Assembly: GCA_947168655.1 (NCBI GenBank)
Contig: CAMVMU010000004.1
Span: 1 to 64,000 of the forward strand
DNA length: 64,000 nt
Reading direction: 5' to 3'
Source: an uncultured Oscillospiraceae bacterium
GTDB lineage: Bacteria > Bacillota > Clostridia > Oscillospirales > Oscillospiraceae
Under the pieces are notes generated by a model. The model saw only the letters and a program-made list of their open reading frames with translations. It ran no database searches and was not told where the DNA came from. Of the stretch, positions 1-10,026 are shown piece by piece (positions within the stretch are counted from its first letter, which is position 1; every line of letters starts with the position of its first letter). The position numbers and the translations under genes were made by a program.

Positions 1-447
1 GAGGTCATCGGCAAGGGCGGCAGCGTGATCCAGAAGATCGTGGCCGAGTCCGGCGCCAAGGTGGACATCGACGACGACGGCACCATCCACATCGCCTCCC
101 CCAACGCCGAGAGCTGCGAGATGGCCAAGAAGTTCATCGACGAGATCGTGTTCGTGCCCGAGGTGGGTCAGCTGTACTACGGCCGCGTCGTCAGCTATCT
201 GACCAGCAAGCGGGACGGCGCGCAGATGGGCGCCTTCATCGAGCTGGCCCCCGGCAAGGACGGCCTGTGCCACATCTCCAAGGTGGCTGACCGCCGGGTG
301 GACAAGGTGGAAGACGTGCTGAAGATCGGCGACATGACCTGGGTCAAGGTCGTGGAGATCGATGAGAAGGGCCGCGTCAACCTGAGCCGCAAGGACGCCC
401 TCAAGGAGATCGCCGAGAAGGAAGCCAACGGCGAGATCATCAAATAA
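1..447 (+). CDS. pnp: Polyribonucleotide nucleotidyltransferase, C-terminal part (KH + S1 domains), truncated by window start
   Basis: Frame open from base 1: EVIGKGGSVIQKIVAESGAKVDIDDDGTI (KH GxxG) then S1 domain GQLYYGRVVSYL...GLCHISKVADRRVDKVEDVLKIGD. Confidence 0.93.
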   Translation, partial: EVIGKGGSVIQKIVAESGAKVDIDDDGTIHIASPNAESCEMAKKFIDEIVFVPEVGQLYYGRVVSYLTSKRDGAQMGAFIELAPGKDGLCHISKVADRRVDKVEDVLKIGDMTWVKVVEIDEKGRVNLSRKDALKEIAEKEANGEIIK

Positions 448-463
448 GGTATTGAAAATAATT

Positions 464-500
464 ACACCCGGAGGATGCGTTATCCTCCGGGTGTGTCTTT
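464..500 (+). terminator. Intrinsic terminator after pnp
   Basis: 13-bp perfect hairpin ACACCCGGAGGAT-gcgtt-ATCCTCCGGGTGT followed by T-rich tract. Confidence 0.85.
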
Positions 501-513
501 TTGCCTCGTCGAT

Positions 514-1473
514 TTATTCCGCCCCGAATCTCACGTAAGTGGCCAGATTGCCGTTCTCATCCACCATGGCGTGGGTGTAGTACGTCGTTCCGTCGATCTT
601 CTCCTGATCCACAGCCGCGGGCTCGCCTCCCGTCACAGTCACACCGCTGCGCCAGTACACGCCCTGATCCATGGCGGTATCCAGCACCACAACAGACGCA
701 CGGCCGGACCGAGCCTCCACGGTGACGCCGTTTTCCACCATCAGACAACTCTGGCTTCCCTCCGCGTTCAGCAGGATCGCCGGCTCACTGCCGCCGTTTA
801 TTACCAGACTGCCTTCACCGGCGAAAGTCACGCTGCCGCCGTAGCCGGCACCCCAAACCGTCAGCCTCTGCAGACGGTTCTCGCCGATGAGACGGATAGT
901 AAAGCCGTTGCCCATGAGGTTTACATCCAGCACGGCACCGTTAAAGTTCTCAAGAGTCAGCGTGTTGGTCTCGCTGTCATAACTTGCTCCGGACAGGATC
1001 CCTTCGCCCCGTCCCTCGATCTGTTTCCACGCTTCGCCCATGTGCAGATAGACGAACTCCTGGGATCCCTCGGGCACGATGCGTACGTATTCCTCCGGTC
1101 CCTCATTGCCCCAGGCGTAATCTCCGGCAAAATCGGGGTCCAAATTGGGCAGGACAGGAAAAGCGTCGTTATGGTCGGATATTCCTTCCTCCGTCTGCTC
1201 TCCCTGCTGGTCGGTTTTGGTGTCGCCACCCGGTGCGTCCGTGCCCAAGGGGTCGTAACCAAAGGACGCCATCCACAGCGATGCCGACGCCACCGCTGCC
1301 GCCAGCGGCACCAGCATCAGCCGTTTGAGCCGGCTGTGCCGGCTGTTCCCGGACGGGCGGGATGCGCAAGGGCGCGGGGAAAACTCCTCGTCAGGCCGGT
1401 CCGCCGGCTCGACGGGTACGCGGTATTCCTCCGGGGGCGGGGTAAATTCTTCCGGTGCAGGATAAAACTCCAT
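514..1473 (-). CDS. Hypothetical protein with single N-terminal-proximal TM segment and beta-rich extracytoplasmic region
   Basis: ORF with MLVPLAAAVASASLWMASFG hydrophobic stretch; repeated GSLVINGGSEPAILLNAEGS-type strands; start set at MEFYPAPEEF. Confidence 0.6.
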   Translation of the reverse strand: MEFYPAPEEFTPPPEEYRVPVEPADRPDEEFSPRPCASRPSGNSRHSRLKRLMLVPLAAAVASASLWMASFGYDPLGTDAPGGDTKTDQQGEQTEEGISDHNDAFPVLPNLDPDFAGDYAWGNEGPEEYVRIVPEGSQEFVYLHMGEAWKQIEGRGEGILSGASYDSETNTLTLENFNGAVLDVNLMGNGFTIRLIGENRLQRLTVWGAGYGGSVTFAGEGSLVINGGSEPAILLNAEGSQSCLMVENGVTVEARSGRASVVVLDTAMDQGVYWRSGVTVTGGEPAAVDQEKIDGTTYYTHAMVDENGNLATYVRFGAE

Positions 1474-1503
1474 GAACCGCTCCCCTCCTTTCGCCACGCG
1501 TTC

Positions 1504-2391
1504 TTATTTGTCCGTATGCACGTCCACCTGGGGGAAGGGGCACTCCACGCCAAGGGCGCGGAAGCCCAGCAGCAGGTCATGGTTGAGTGCGCGCATGCCG
1601 GCGTAGATATCCTGTTCCTCCACGTTCACCAGAAACCGCAGCACCACGGCGCTGTCCGCCAGCGCCTGCACGCCCAGATAGACAGGCGGCTCCTTCATCA
1701 TGTCCGGGTGCGCCGCATAGATGCGCTGCATCAGGTCGGGAATGGCCGCCTCCAGCTTCTCCAGATCCGTGCCATAGGGAATGCTGATGTCGCTGATGCT
1801 GCGGGACACGCGGTCCGAGCGGTTCAGAATGTTCCGCATCTCGGAATTATTGACGATCTTTACGTTGTCGCCGGGATCGGTGATGCTGGTGGTGCGGATG
1901 CCGATATTGGTAACCGTGCCGCGGAAACCGTCCACCTCAACAATGTCGCCCACGTTGTACTGGTTCTCAAAGATCATGAAGGCGCCTGTCACCACGTCGG
2001 TGATGAGACTCTCCGCGCTGAAGCCCACGATCAGCGCCAGAACGCCGACACTGGCCACGATGGTGGACACGTTGACGCCCAGGATGGACAGTCCCCAGCA
2101 GAGGATCACGATGACTGCCACGTATTTGAGCAGGCTGGACACGATGGACAGCACCGAGCGCGCCCGGTGGCTCTGGGGCTTCGGCAGGCTCAGCAGCATC
2201 ATCAGCAGCGACTCCACCGCCAGCACGAAGAAGATCATCAGCAGCACCTTCCAAATGCCGGTGATATCCACCTTGATGCTCTTGAGCTGCTCCCAATTCA
2301 CCGCCTTGGTGAGGATGCCCGCCGCCAGCAGCACACCCAGCACGGCGACGCAGGCAATCAGGCGTATTACCGCTGATTTGCTTTTTTTCAT
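1504..2391 (-). CDS. Mechanosensitive ion channel family protein (MscS)
   Basis: MscS core VNVSTIVASVGVLALIVGFSAESLITDVVTGAFMIFENQYNVGDIVEVDGFRGTVTNIGIRTTSITDPGDNVKIVNNSEM. Confidence 0.95.
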   Translation of the reverse strand: MKKSKSAVIRLIACVAVLGVLLAAGILTKAVNWEQLKSIKVDITGIWKVLLMIFFVLAVESLLMMLLSLPKPQSHRARSVLSIVSSLLKYVAVIVILCWGLSILGVNVSTIVASVGVLALIVGFSAESLITDVVTGAFMIFENQYNVGDIVEVDGFRGTVTNIGIRTTSITDPGDNVKIVNNSEMRNILNRSDRVSRSISDISIPYGTDLEKLEAAIPDLMQRIYAAHPDMMKEPPVYLGVQALADSAVVLRFLVNVEEQDIYAGMRALNHDLLLGFRALGVECPFPQVDVHTDK

Positions 2392-2613
2392 GGTCGTTCC
2401 TCCTTTTTCTCCCCCGCCGGGTCATACACAAGCAGACCGGTGATGGGAATATTATCCATCTCCGCTGCTTCAATATTATGGGATTCCCTCAGGCTTGTCA
2501 ATACGCAGCCGGATCAACGCAAGCAAAAGTTTTCCTTCCGGACAACCCCTGCGCGCTTTCCGTGGCAGGTTCTTTTTGCAAACTTCTTCCTTTCCCCTCA
2601 AAAAAACAGTTGA

Positions 2614-2652
2614 CACCCCCATATCTAATATAATATATTAGATATGGGGGTG
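2614..2652. promoter_or_regulatory. 39-bp perfect palindrome (19-bp arms, 1-nt centre) overlapping a promoter-like TTGACA upstream of mnmE
   Basis: CACCCCCATATCTAATATA-A-TATATTAGATATGGGGGTG; TTGACA at 2610-2615. Confidence 0.75.
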
Positions 2653-2753
2653 GCCTGTATTATAACGGATTCGTGAACCTTTTTCTTTCCAAAAAGGGAT
2701 CATTGTGGTATAATAATTTGTCAATGATGATTCTATTGTCCGGAGGTCACCCC

Positions 2754-4121
2754 ATGTTTGACACCATCGCCGCCATTGCCACAGCGCAGCAGCCCAGCGC
2801 CATCGGGATCCTGCGCCTCTCCGGACCCGAGACCTGTGCCGTGCTGGAGCGGGTGTTCCGCGCCGGAAACGGACGGCCTGTATCCGATCAGATTCCACGC
2901 ACCATGGTGCTTGGCGACCTGCTGGACAGTGAGGGGCGGCTGCTTGACAATTGCCTGTGCGTCTTTTTTCCCGGTCCGGACAGCTACACCGGCGAGGATT
3001 GCGCAGAGCTCCACTGCCACGGCTCACCCGTGGTGCTGAACGAGGGGCTCCGGGCCCTGTTTGCCGCCGGAGCGCGGCAGGCCCGCGGCGGCGAATTTAC
3101 CCAGCGAGCCTTTTTGAACGGACGCATGGACCTCATCCAGGCGGAGGCCGTCATCGATCTGATCGACGCAGAGAGCGCCGAGGCCGCCCGCAACGCCGTG
3201 GGCCAGATCTCCGGCAGCCTCAGCCGCCTGGTGAACGGGATTTATGACGACATCATGGGCCTTGTCAGTCGGTTTTACGCCGTGGTGGACTACCCTGACG
3301 AGGATATTGTGGATTCCTCCCGGGAGGACATGCTGGACACGCTGCACCGGGCGGAAAGCGATTTAACCGACCTGCGCGCCACCTTTTCCCGGGGGCAGCT
3401 GCTGAAAAACGGTGTTCCCACCGTAATCCTGGGCAAGCCCAACGCCGGCAAGTCCTCCCTGCTCAACGCCCTGCTGGGGTATGACCGGGCCATTGTCACC
3501 GATGTGGCCGGCACCACCCGGGACACGGTGGAGGAGACGGTGCGGATCCGGCACGTCCTGCTGCGGCTGATCGACACAGCCGGCATCCATGACACCGATG
3601 ACGCCATTGAGCAGCAGGGCGTGGCACGCAGCCGCGCGGCTGCGCAGCGAGCCTCTCTGGCTCTGCTGGTGCTGGATGGCTCTGCCTCGCTGGACGAGGC
3701 AGACGAGGCGGCCATTGCCGTGGCAGAAGCCACAGCCAATCTGCTGGTGGTTGTGAACAAGGCCGATCTGCCCCGTCAGATTGACCCGGGACAATTGGCC
3801 GAGCGCTTTGACAGCGTAATCTCTCTCAGTGCAAAAACCGGCCAGGGGATCGATGTCCTCACCGACGCTATCGCCGCCCTCTACCCCGCCGGAGCCGAGG
3901 CGCAGGGACGCCTTCTCACCAACGCCCGGCAGGCGGACGCCGTCAGCCGCGCGCTGGAGGCCGTACAGAGCGCCAGCTCCGCCCTGCGCATCGGTATGAC
4001 GCCGGACGTGGTGCTCACCGATGTGGAGGCGGCTCTGTCCGCTCTGGGCGAACTGAACGGGAAATCCGTCCGGGAGGATCTGGTTTCCACCATTTTTTCA
4101 CGCTTCTGCGTGGGCAAATAA
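2754..4121 (+). CDS. mnmE: tRNA uridine-5-carboxymethylaminomethyl(34) synthesis GTPase MnmE
   Basis: MFDTIAAIATAQQPSAIGILRLSG; G1 GKPNAGKSSLLNALLG, TDVAGTTRDTVEE, DTAGIHDT, NKADL; C-terminal FCVGK; RBS ggagg before ATG 2754. Confidence 0.97.
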   Translation: MFDTIAAIATAQQPSAIGILRLSGPETCAVLERVFRAGNGRPVSDQIPRTMVLGDLLDSEGRLLDNCLCVFFPGPDSYTGEDCAELHCHGSPVVLNEGLRALFAAGARQARGGEFTQRAFLNGRMDLIQAEAVIDLIDAESAEAARNAVGQISGSLSRLVNGIYDDIMGLVSRFYAVVDYPDEDIVDSSREDMLDTLHRAESDLTDLRATFSRGQLLKNGVPTVILGKPNAGKSSLLNALLGYDRAIVTDVAGTTRDTVEETVRIRHVLLRLIDTAGIHDTDDAIEQQGVARSRAAAQRASLALLVLDGSASLDEADEAAIAVAEATANLLVVVNKADLPRQIDPGQLAERFDSVISLSAKTGQGIDVLTDAIAALYPAGAEAQGRLLTNARQADAVSRALEAVQSASSALRIGMTPDVVLTDVEAALSALGELNGKSVREDLVSTIFSRFCVGK

Positions 4122-4149
4122 AGAGAAAAAACCATAGGAGGAGAAATAT

Positions 4150-5022
4150 ATGAGAGACTATATCATTATGACTGACAGCTGCTGCGATCTGACCGATGAG
4201 ATGGCCCGGGAGCTGGAGCTGGAGGTGCTGCCCCTGACCATGCATATGGACGGGCAGGATTACCCCAACTATCTGGATGGCCGCGCCATCACCAACGAGG
4301 AGTTCTATCGCCGTCTCCGCGCCGGAAAGATGTCCACTACCTCCGCTGCCAACCCCGAACAGTTTGTGGAGGCCATGCGCCCCATTCTGGCCCGGGGAAA
4401 GGACATCGTGTGCATCTGCTTCTCCTCCGCTCTTTCCACCACCTATCAGTCCGCCGTTATTGCCGCCCAGGATGTGGGGCCGGAGTTCCCCGACAGCCAC
4501 ATCTACGTGGTGGATTCCCTCAGCGCCAGCCGGGGCCAGGGTCTGCTGATCTATCTGGCCGCCCAGAAGAAGAAAGAGGGCCTCTCCGCCGAGGAGCTGG
4601 CCCGGTGGGTGGAGGACAACAAGCTGTCCCTCTGCCACTGGTTCACCGTGGACGATCTGAATTTCCTCAAGCGCGGCGGCCGTCTCTCCGCCGGAGCGGC
4701 GCTGTTCGGCACTATGCTGTCCATCAAGCCGGTGATGCACACCTCCAACGAGGGCAAGCTGGTACCCATGGACAAGGTCCGGGGCCGCAAAGCCAGCCTC
4801 AAGGCCCTCATCGACAAGGTGGGCGAGCTGGGCGTGGATCTGGACAAGCAGATCATGTTCATCTGCCACGCCGACTGCCTGAAGGAGTCTGAGGAGGTGG
4901 CCGCCGAGCTGAAACGCCGCTACGGCGTCCGCGAGGTCTATATCCACTATATCGGGCCCGTCATCGGCAGCCATACCGGCCCCGGCACCATGGGCCTGTT
5001 CTTTGTGGGGCGCGAGCGCTGA
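4150..5022 (+). CDS. DegV family (fatty-acid-binding) protein
   Basis: MTDSCCDLTDEMARELELEVLPL...TTSAANPEQF...SSALSTTYQSA...LNFLKRGGRLS. Confidence 0.93.
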   Translation: MRDYIIMTDSCCDLTDEMARELELEVLPLTMHMDGQDYPNYLDGRAITNEEFYRRLRAGKMSTTSAANPEQFVEAMRPILARGKDIVCICFSSALSTTYQSAVIAAQDVGPEFPDSHIYVVDSLSASRGQGLLIYLAAQKKKEGLSAEELARWVEDNKLSLCHWFTVDDLNFLKRGGRLSAGAALFGTMLSIKPVMHTSNEGKLVPMDKVRGRKASLKALIDKVGELGVDLDKQIMFICHADCLKESEEVAAELKRRYGVREVYIHYIGPVIGSHTGPGTMGLFFVGRER

Positions 5023-5975
5023 TGAACTGGCTGGAACTGAAGATCGACACCGCTCCTTCCGGTTTGGACGCGGTGACAGCGCTTTTGGAAAACCACGGCG
5101 TCACAGGTCTTGTCATCGATGACGAGGGGGATTTCCACGATTTTCTGGAGCATAACCGCCAGTATTGGGACTATGTGGACGACGACCTGCTGGCACAGAA
5201 GCGCGGGGTTTGCCGGGTGACGTTTTACGCCCCGGACGATGACGAAGGCTACGGCCTGGTGGCACAGGTCCGGATTGCGCTGGCCGCGCTGAAGGCAGAG
5301 CACCCTGACTACGCCCCCCTGCTGATGACCATGGATCGTGTGGCCGACGCCGACTGGGAGAACAACTGGAAGCAGTTCTACAAGCCCATGGAGATCGGCG
5401 ATCGTCTCATTGTGGTGCCGGAGTGGGAGAAGGCCAATACCCACGGCCGCATCCCTCTGATCCTCAATCCGGGTCTCACCTTCGGCACCGGCAGCCACGC
5501 CACCACGCGGCTTTGTCTCACCGCCCTGGAAAAGCACATCCGCGGCGGCGAAAAAGTGCTGGATCTGGGCTGCGGAAGCGGCATACTGTCTATTGCCGCT
5601 CTGTTGTTGGGCGCCAATCGCGCCTTTGCCTGCGACATTGACGAGAAGTGCGTGGATGTCGCCTACGAAAACGCGGCCCTAAACGGCATCGGAAAAGACC
5701 GTTACACCGTCCGCTGGGGCGACGTGCTGTCCGACCGGCAGCTCCGGTCGGAGTTTGGCGGTGATTACGACGTGGTAGTAGCCAACATAGTCTCCGACGT
5801 CATCATCGGTCTGGCCGGGCAGGTGCGGCCATTTTTGAAGCCGGGCGGCACCTTCCTCTGCTCCGGCATTATCGATGACCGCTCTGATGAGGTGGCCGAT
5901 GCTTTGCGCAGCAGCGGCTGGGACATCGCCGAAACACGCAGCAGCGAGGGCTGGTTCAGCTATCTCTGCCGGTGA
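5022..5975 (+). CDS. prmA: Ribosomal protein L11 methyltransferase
   Basis: NPGLTFGTGSHATTRLCLTALEKHIRGGEKVLDLGCGSGILSIAALLLGA; VANIVSDVI. Confidence 0.96.
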   Translation: MNWLELKIDTAPSGLDAVTALLENHGVTGLVIDDEGDFHDFLEHNRQYWDYVDDDLLAQKRGVCRVTFYAPDDDEGYGLVAQVRIALAALKAEHPDYAPLLMTMDRVADADWENNWKQFYKPMEIGDRLIVVPEWEKANTHGRIPLILNPGLTFGTGSHATTRLCLTALEKHIRGGEKVLDLGCGSGILSIAALLLGANRAFACDIDEKCVDVAYENAALNGIGKDRYTVRWGDVLSDRQLRSEFGGDYDVVVANIVSDVIIGLAGQVRPFLKPGGTFLCSGIIDDRSDEVADALRSSGWDIAETRSSEGWFSYLCR

Positions 5976-6000
5976 ACGGGTTTGCCTCCCCAAAACAGAT

Positions 6001-6036
6001 AAAAAGAGTCTGCGGCATACGCCGCAGACTCTTTTT
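6001..6036. terminator. Bidirectional intrinsic terminator between prmA and the VanW-domain gene
   Basis: AAAAAGAGTCTGCGGC-atac-GCCGCAGACTCTTTTT, 16-bp perfect arms. Confidence 0.93.
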
Positions 6037-6046
6037 CTTGTTTAAT

Positions 6047-7981
6047 TTACGGTGCAGGGGTCTCGCCGCCTTCGTCGCCGCCGGGCTCCGGCGTGGGTTC
6101 CGGTTCAGGTTCCGGCGTGGGTTCCGGCGTAGGCTCCGGTTCAGGTTCCGGCGTGGGTTCCGGCGTGGGCTCCGGCGTCGGTTCCGGCGTGGGTGTCGGT
6201 GTGGGTTCCGGCGTAGGCTCCGGCGTGGGGGTCGGCGTGGGTTCCGGCGTAGGCTCCGGCGTGGGGGTCGGCGCAGGCGTGGGTCCCACGCGATAAATGA
6301 CGGGCCGCATCTGATAGTAGCTGTTGGCCTCAAAGGTCTCGGAGATCAGCGTACCGTTGCCGGAATACACCTGGCGCCATGTTTTGACCTGATAGCCGGT
6401 ATAGCCGCTCTGCTCCAGCACCCGCTGGCCCGGCTTGAGGGTGTTGTCAACCACCGTCTCCTCCGTATACGGAGTGGTTGACAGAGTCTTACTGACCATT
6501 TTCACATAATTGTTGTTGGTCTTGGTGCCGTAGATTTTGATGGTGACGGTATTGTTGTTGGTGTAGGTTGCCTCAATGCGAATGGGATAATCGGTGTTGT
6601 TGCGGAACTTGAAATCCGTATAGGGGTAGAACGTGGTGGCGTCACAGCCGAAGGGAATGTAGCTGGGGGCGTACTGGTGGGCAGAGCGATCCACGATCTC
6701 CAGATTGCTCAGCAGGGAAGCGTAATATGTAGTGGATGCAACCTGACACACACCGCCGCCGAACACATCCACCGTCTTGCCGCCCACGTAGGCGGGAGCA
6801 GGAAAGTAGCCGTTGGCCTCGGAGGGATTGCCCACCACGCCGTTATAGGAAAACACCTCGCCGCTGTTGAGAATGGTGCCGTTGACGGACATGGCAGCCT
6901 TGCGCACGTTCTTCTGGCGGTTTTCGCTGCCGGAGGCCACGGTGCTGTAACTGCCCAGCAGATCCCGGAACAGCACGCCGCCCTCCAGATCCTTTTTATA
7001 GACAGCGGGATACGTCACGGTGCTGGGGATCAGGATCTCCTGGCCGGGTTCTGCGGCGGCCAGAAGCTGTTCCGCCTCCTCCAGATCGAAGTCCACGCCC
7101 ACCTGGGCCTCGTATATCTCGCCGGTCCTCTTGTCGATGCCGGCGTTCTTCATCTCGCCGAAGAGCTCCTCGTGGATCGCAGCCAGATCCACAGGCTGGC
7201 CCGCGGCGGAAACGTACTTGCAGGAAATGGGGCTCATATTCCCGGTTGCCACGGCCCGGCCGATATCGGCCCGGAGAGACGCCCGGTCAATGGTCAGCCC
7301 GTCACAGGGCTTGGTGACAAACAGGCCCTTTTCCTCGTCCAGCCGGTAGGAGCCGTCCACCGCTGAGCCGCACAGGCGGTCGCACAGCTCGTCCACCGCC
7401 CTGTCCATGGCCTGCTCGTCCACCACCAGTCCGATATCGGTGGCTGCCCTCTTGGCGCCGCCCCGGAGCATGGTCCAGCCGCCGCTCAGGAAGCTCCCGC
7501 TCCCACCTGCGCCCATGGCTTTCTCTGCCGCGTCCTCAGGGGAGAGCGTCACTGCCAGGTCGGCGTAGGACAGCTTGGTCAGCTCCTTTCCCCCCAGCAT
7601 CAGGGAGAGCCGCTTTTCGTTGCAGATCCGAGGGCCTTCCTTTTCCCACAGCTCCACCACCTGCTGGCGGGTCATGCCGCTGACGTCAATGCCCATGATG
7701 CTTGTGCCCTGGCTGGCGGTGGTGCTGCGGTTGGCAGCCAGCGCGCACAGCACCACATAGGCCGCGGCCAGTACAGCGACAACGGCCACTCCGGCCAGCA
7801 AGACCACCTTCCCCGCACCGTTTCGGCGGGGGTATTCCTCAAGATCAGGCTCGGAGTAAGTCTCCTCCTCGCCCTCCTCGGGCATCTCCTTGCAGCCGCT
7901 GTCATACTCGGCATACGCCGCTTCCAGATCATATTTTTCGCTCCCGCGCTCCGGTGTGGTGGGGGTGCGTTCCTCGTCCAT
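6047..7981 (-). CDS. VanW-domain membrane-anchored cell-wall protein with PT/PEPT-repeat C-terminus
   Basis: N-terminal TM; VanW block [71 protein letters not shown]-terminal (PTPEPTPEP)n. Confidence 0.9.
   Translation of the reverse strand: MDEERTPTTPERGSEKYDLEAAYAEYDSGCKEMPEEGEEETYSEPDLEEYPRRNGAGKVVLLAGVAVVAVLAAAYVVLCALAANRSTTASQGTSIMGIDVSGMTRQQVVELWEKEGPRICNEKRLSLMLGGKELTKLSYADLAVTLSPEDAAEKAMGAGGSGSFLSGGWTMLRGGAKRAATDIGLVVDEQAMDRAVDELCDRLCGSAVDGSYRLDEEKGLFVTKPCDGLTIDRASLRADIGRAVATGNMSPISCKYVSAAGQPVDLAAIHEELFGEMKNAGIDKRTGEIYEAQVGVDFDLEEAEQLLAAAEPGQEILIPSTVTYPAVYKKDLEGGVLFRDLLGSYSTVASGSENRQKNVRKAAMSVNGTILNSGEVFSYNGVVGNPSEANGYFPAPAYVGGKTVDVFGGGVCQVASTTYYASLLSNLEIVDRSAHQYAPSYIPFGCDATTFYPYTDFKFRNNTDYPIRIEATYTNNNTVTIKIYGTKTNNNYVKMVSKTLSTTPYTEETVVDNTLKPGQRVLEQSGYTGYQVKTWRQVYSGNGTLISETFEANSYYQMRPVIYRVGPTPAPTPTPEPTPEPTPTPTPEPTPEPTPTPTPEPTPEPTPEPTPEPEPEPTPEPTPEPEPEPTPEPGGDEGGETPAP
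6065..6285. repeat. Short tandem repeats encoding the Pro-Thr/Glu tail of the VanW-domain protein
   Basis: Reiterated ggttccggcgtgggctccggcgt units. Confidence 0.85.
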
Positions 7982-8083
7982 GTCGGTCCCTCCTTATTCT
8001 TTCCCGGGATCGTCCCTTTTTACTCAATTGTATTATAGCGTGTTCTTTCCCAAAAAGCATTACATTTTCGTAACAACGCACAT

Positions 8084-8899
8084 TTAAGGCTTTTTACCGG
8101 TATGGGGAATGCGGATTGTCAGCAGAATACATCCATCGGCATCCTCACGCCCCCACTCCGCTCCAACGCCGGCCTGACGCATCATGCGCACGCCGCGATC
8201 CACACTGTTGAGAAACAGGCGCACATCCTTAATGATATACGTGGTCCGGCGGCGGGGCGGCGTGGTCTGCGCGGCCTTGAGCCTGTCCTCTATGTATGCC
8301 TCAGTCTGTGCCACATTCCAGCCGTTTTTGGCTATGACGGCCACTGCTTGGCGCTGGGCCTCCTCATCGCCCAGGCGAAGCAGCGCCCGGGCGTGGCGTT
8401 CGGTGAGCCCGTTATCCCGGATCAGCTGCCGCACGCCCTCGCTTAACCGGAGCAGACGCAGTTTGTTGGCGACTCCGGATTGGGATTTGCCGATCTTCTC
8501 CGCCGCCGCCTCCTGGCTCAAGCCATAAAGGCGGATCAGGCGAGCGATTGCCTCCGCCTCCTCCCAGCAGTCCAGATCCCTTCGCTGAAGATTCTCGATC
8601 AGCGCCAGCAGAGCGCTGTCCTCCTCCCCCACCCGGGCAATGAGGCAGGGAACCTCCCGCAGCCCCGCCATCTGAGCGGCGCGGAGCCGCCGCTCTCCGG
8701 CCACCAGCTCATACTCCCTGCCCAGGCGGCGCACGGTCAGGGGCTGGAGAATGCCGTAAGTGCGAATGCTGTCCGCCAGCTCCCGCAGGCCCTCCGGATC
8801 AAAGTGGCGGCGGGGCTGGCGGGGATTGGGCCGGATCTGTGAAACGGATATGTACTGCACTCTGGCGGACAAAAAATCTCCTCGATGGGGCTCTCTCAT
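8084..8899 (-). CDS. noc: Noc-like nucleoid occlusion protein (ParB/Spo0J family paralogue)
   Basis: ParB N-domain NPRQPRRHFDPEGLRELADSIRTYGILQPLTVRR, GERRLRAA; HTH GKSQSGVANKLRLLRLSEGVRQLIRDNGLTERHARALL resembles B. subtilis Noc (QSTIANKLRLLK...ITERHARAL) more than Spo0J. Confidence 0.8.
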   Translation of the reverse strand: MREPHRGDFLSARVQYISVSQIRPNPRQPRRHFDPEGLRELADSIRTYGILQPLTVRRLGREYELVAGERRLRAAQMAGLREVPCLIARVGEEDSALLALIENLQRRDLDCWEEAEAIARLIRLYGLSQEAAAEKIGKSQSGVANKLRLLRLSEGVRQLIRDNGLTERHARALLRLGDEEAQRQAVAVIAKNGWNVAQTEAYIEDRLKAAQTTPPRRRTTYIIKDVRLFLNSVDRGVRMMRQAGVGAEWGREDADGCILLTIRIPHTGKKP

Positions 8900-9019
8900 A
8901 ATGATCCCTCCTTTTCTGCCCCTATTCTACCTGCGCCGGGTCAAGAAAAAAGTCGAGATCCGTCGGGAAATCAAAAAAGCCCGACAGGCCATGGTCTGTC
9001 GGGCAATGAAAACTCTGCA

Positions 9020-10015
9020 TTACTGCTGCCGGCGTTTCTGGCGGCGAATGTCCTCCCCAAAGAAGGGAAGTACCTCAAACTCGCCCTCCAGCCGCGAGCG
9101 GATCTGCGGCGAATAGCGCTGGCCGATCTCCTCCGTGGTGAGGTTGGTGTTGATGATGGTGGGGCGTTTTGCCATCAGCCGGTCATTGAGCAGCTGATAG
9201 AGGGCGCTCTGGACAAAGGCAGTGGTCATCTCCGTGCCCAAATCGTCCACGATCAGCAGGTCGCAGGCCATGCAGCGCCTCAGATGCTCCTCCGCTTCCG
9301 CGTCTTCCTCCCGCCGGAATTTGACCTTCTCCAGCTGGGAAAAGATGTGACCGGCCGTATCGTAAACCACGGAATAGCCGCGCTCGCTGACCACCCGGGC
9401 GATGCAGGCGGACAGGAACGTCTTGCCGAGGCCGGAATCGCCGGACAACAGCAGATTCCCGCTGTTGGGCGCAAACTGCCTGGCATAGTCCCGGCAGGTG
9501 TCATACACCATCTCCATGTTCTGATAGGGGGAGATGCCGTAATCCTTCCATGGTGCGCGGCTATACCAATTGAAACTGAAATTCTCAAAACTGGCCGTAC
9601 CCATATCCAGCATGCTGGAGAGCTCCTCGATCTGGGCGCGGGTATAGTATTTTCTCAAACAGCGGCACATGGCGCCGTTGACAAATCCTTTGTCCTGGCA
9701 CAGGACGCACAGGGGCTTTTCCTCCAGCTCGTCCGCCTCGTAGCCCCGCTGCATCAGCAGCGAAGCGCGCTCCCGCTGCAGCTCCAGATTCCGGTCCCGG
9801 ATCACCCGCAGCGCCGGCAGCGGGTCAGTGCCCCGGCGCAGCGCCGAGGTCACGATCTGCGCCATGGTGCTGCGCAGTTCACGGTCGATCTCCTCCAGCC
9901 GGGGTATCTCCTGAAAAATCCTCCGCTGCCGGGCGGCAAAGGCCTCGGCGCGCTTCTCCCGGTCTGCGCGGAACCGCTCCAGGCTGATCTGCAGGACCTT
10001 TTCATCGTATGCCAT
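9020..10015 (-). CDS. DnaI/DnaC-like replicative helicase loader ATPase
   Basis: Walker A GNLLLSGDSGLGKTFLSACIA, Walker B LLIVDDLGTE, Zn-type CVLCQDKGFVNGAMCRC. Confidence 0.9.
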   Translation of the reverse strand: MAYDEKVLQISLERFRADREKRAEAFAARQRRIFQEIPRLEEIDRELRSTMAQIVTSALRRGTDPLPALRVIRDRNLELQRERASLLMQRGYEADELEEKPLCVLCQDKGFVNGAMCRCLRKYYTRAQIEELSSMLDMGTASFENFSFNWYSRAPWKDYGISPYQNMEMVYDTCRDYARQFAPNSGNLLLSGDSGLGKTFLSACIARVVSERGYSVVYDTAGHIFSQLEKVKFRREEDAEAEEHLRRCMACDLLIVDDLGTEMTTAFVQSALYQLLNDRLMAKRPTIINTNLTTEEIGQRYSPQIRSRLEGEFEVLPFFGEDIRRQKRRQQ

Positions 10016-10026
10016 CTCTTTGCCCC

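Noticed and set aside
6065-6285. Possible CRISPR-like array
   Set aside because: Repeats are short, contiguous and encode a PEPT linker; no spacers or cas genes
6093-6296. 67-aa [17 protein letters not shown]
   Set aside because: Antisense read of the Pro/Thr/Glu repeat tail of the VanW-domain gene
7998-8015. TTTCCCGGGAT near the VanW-gene start as a Noc-binding site
   Set aside because: Only about 10/14 match and asymmetric; likewise several CCCGGG occurrences (3388, 20741, 57602) are within GC-rich coding sequence
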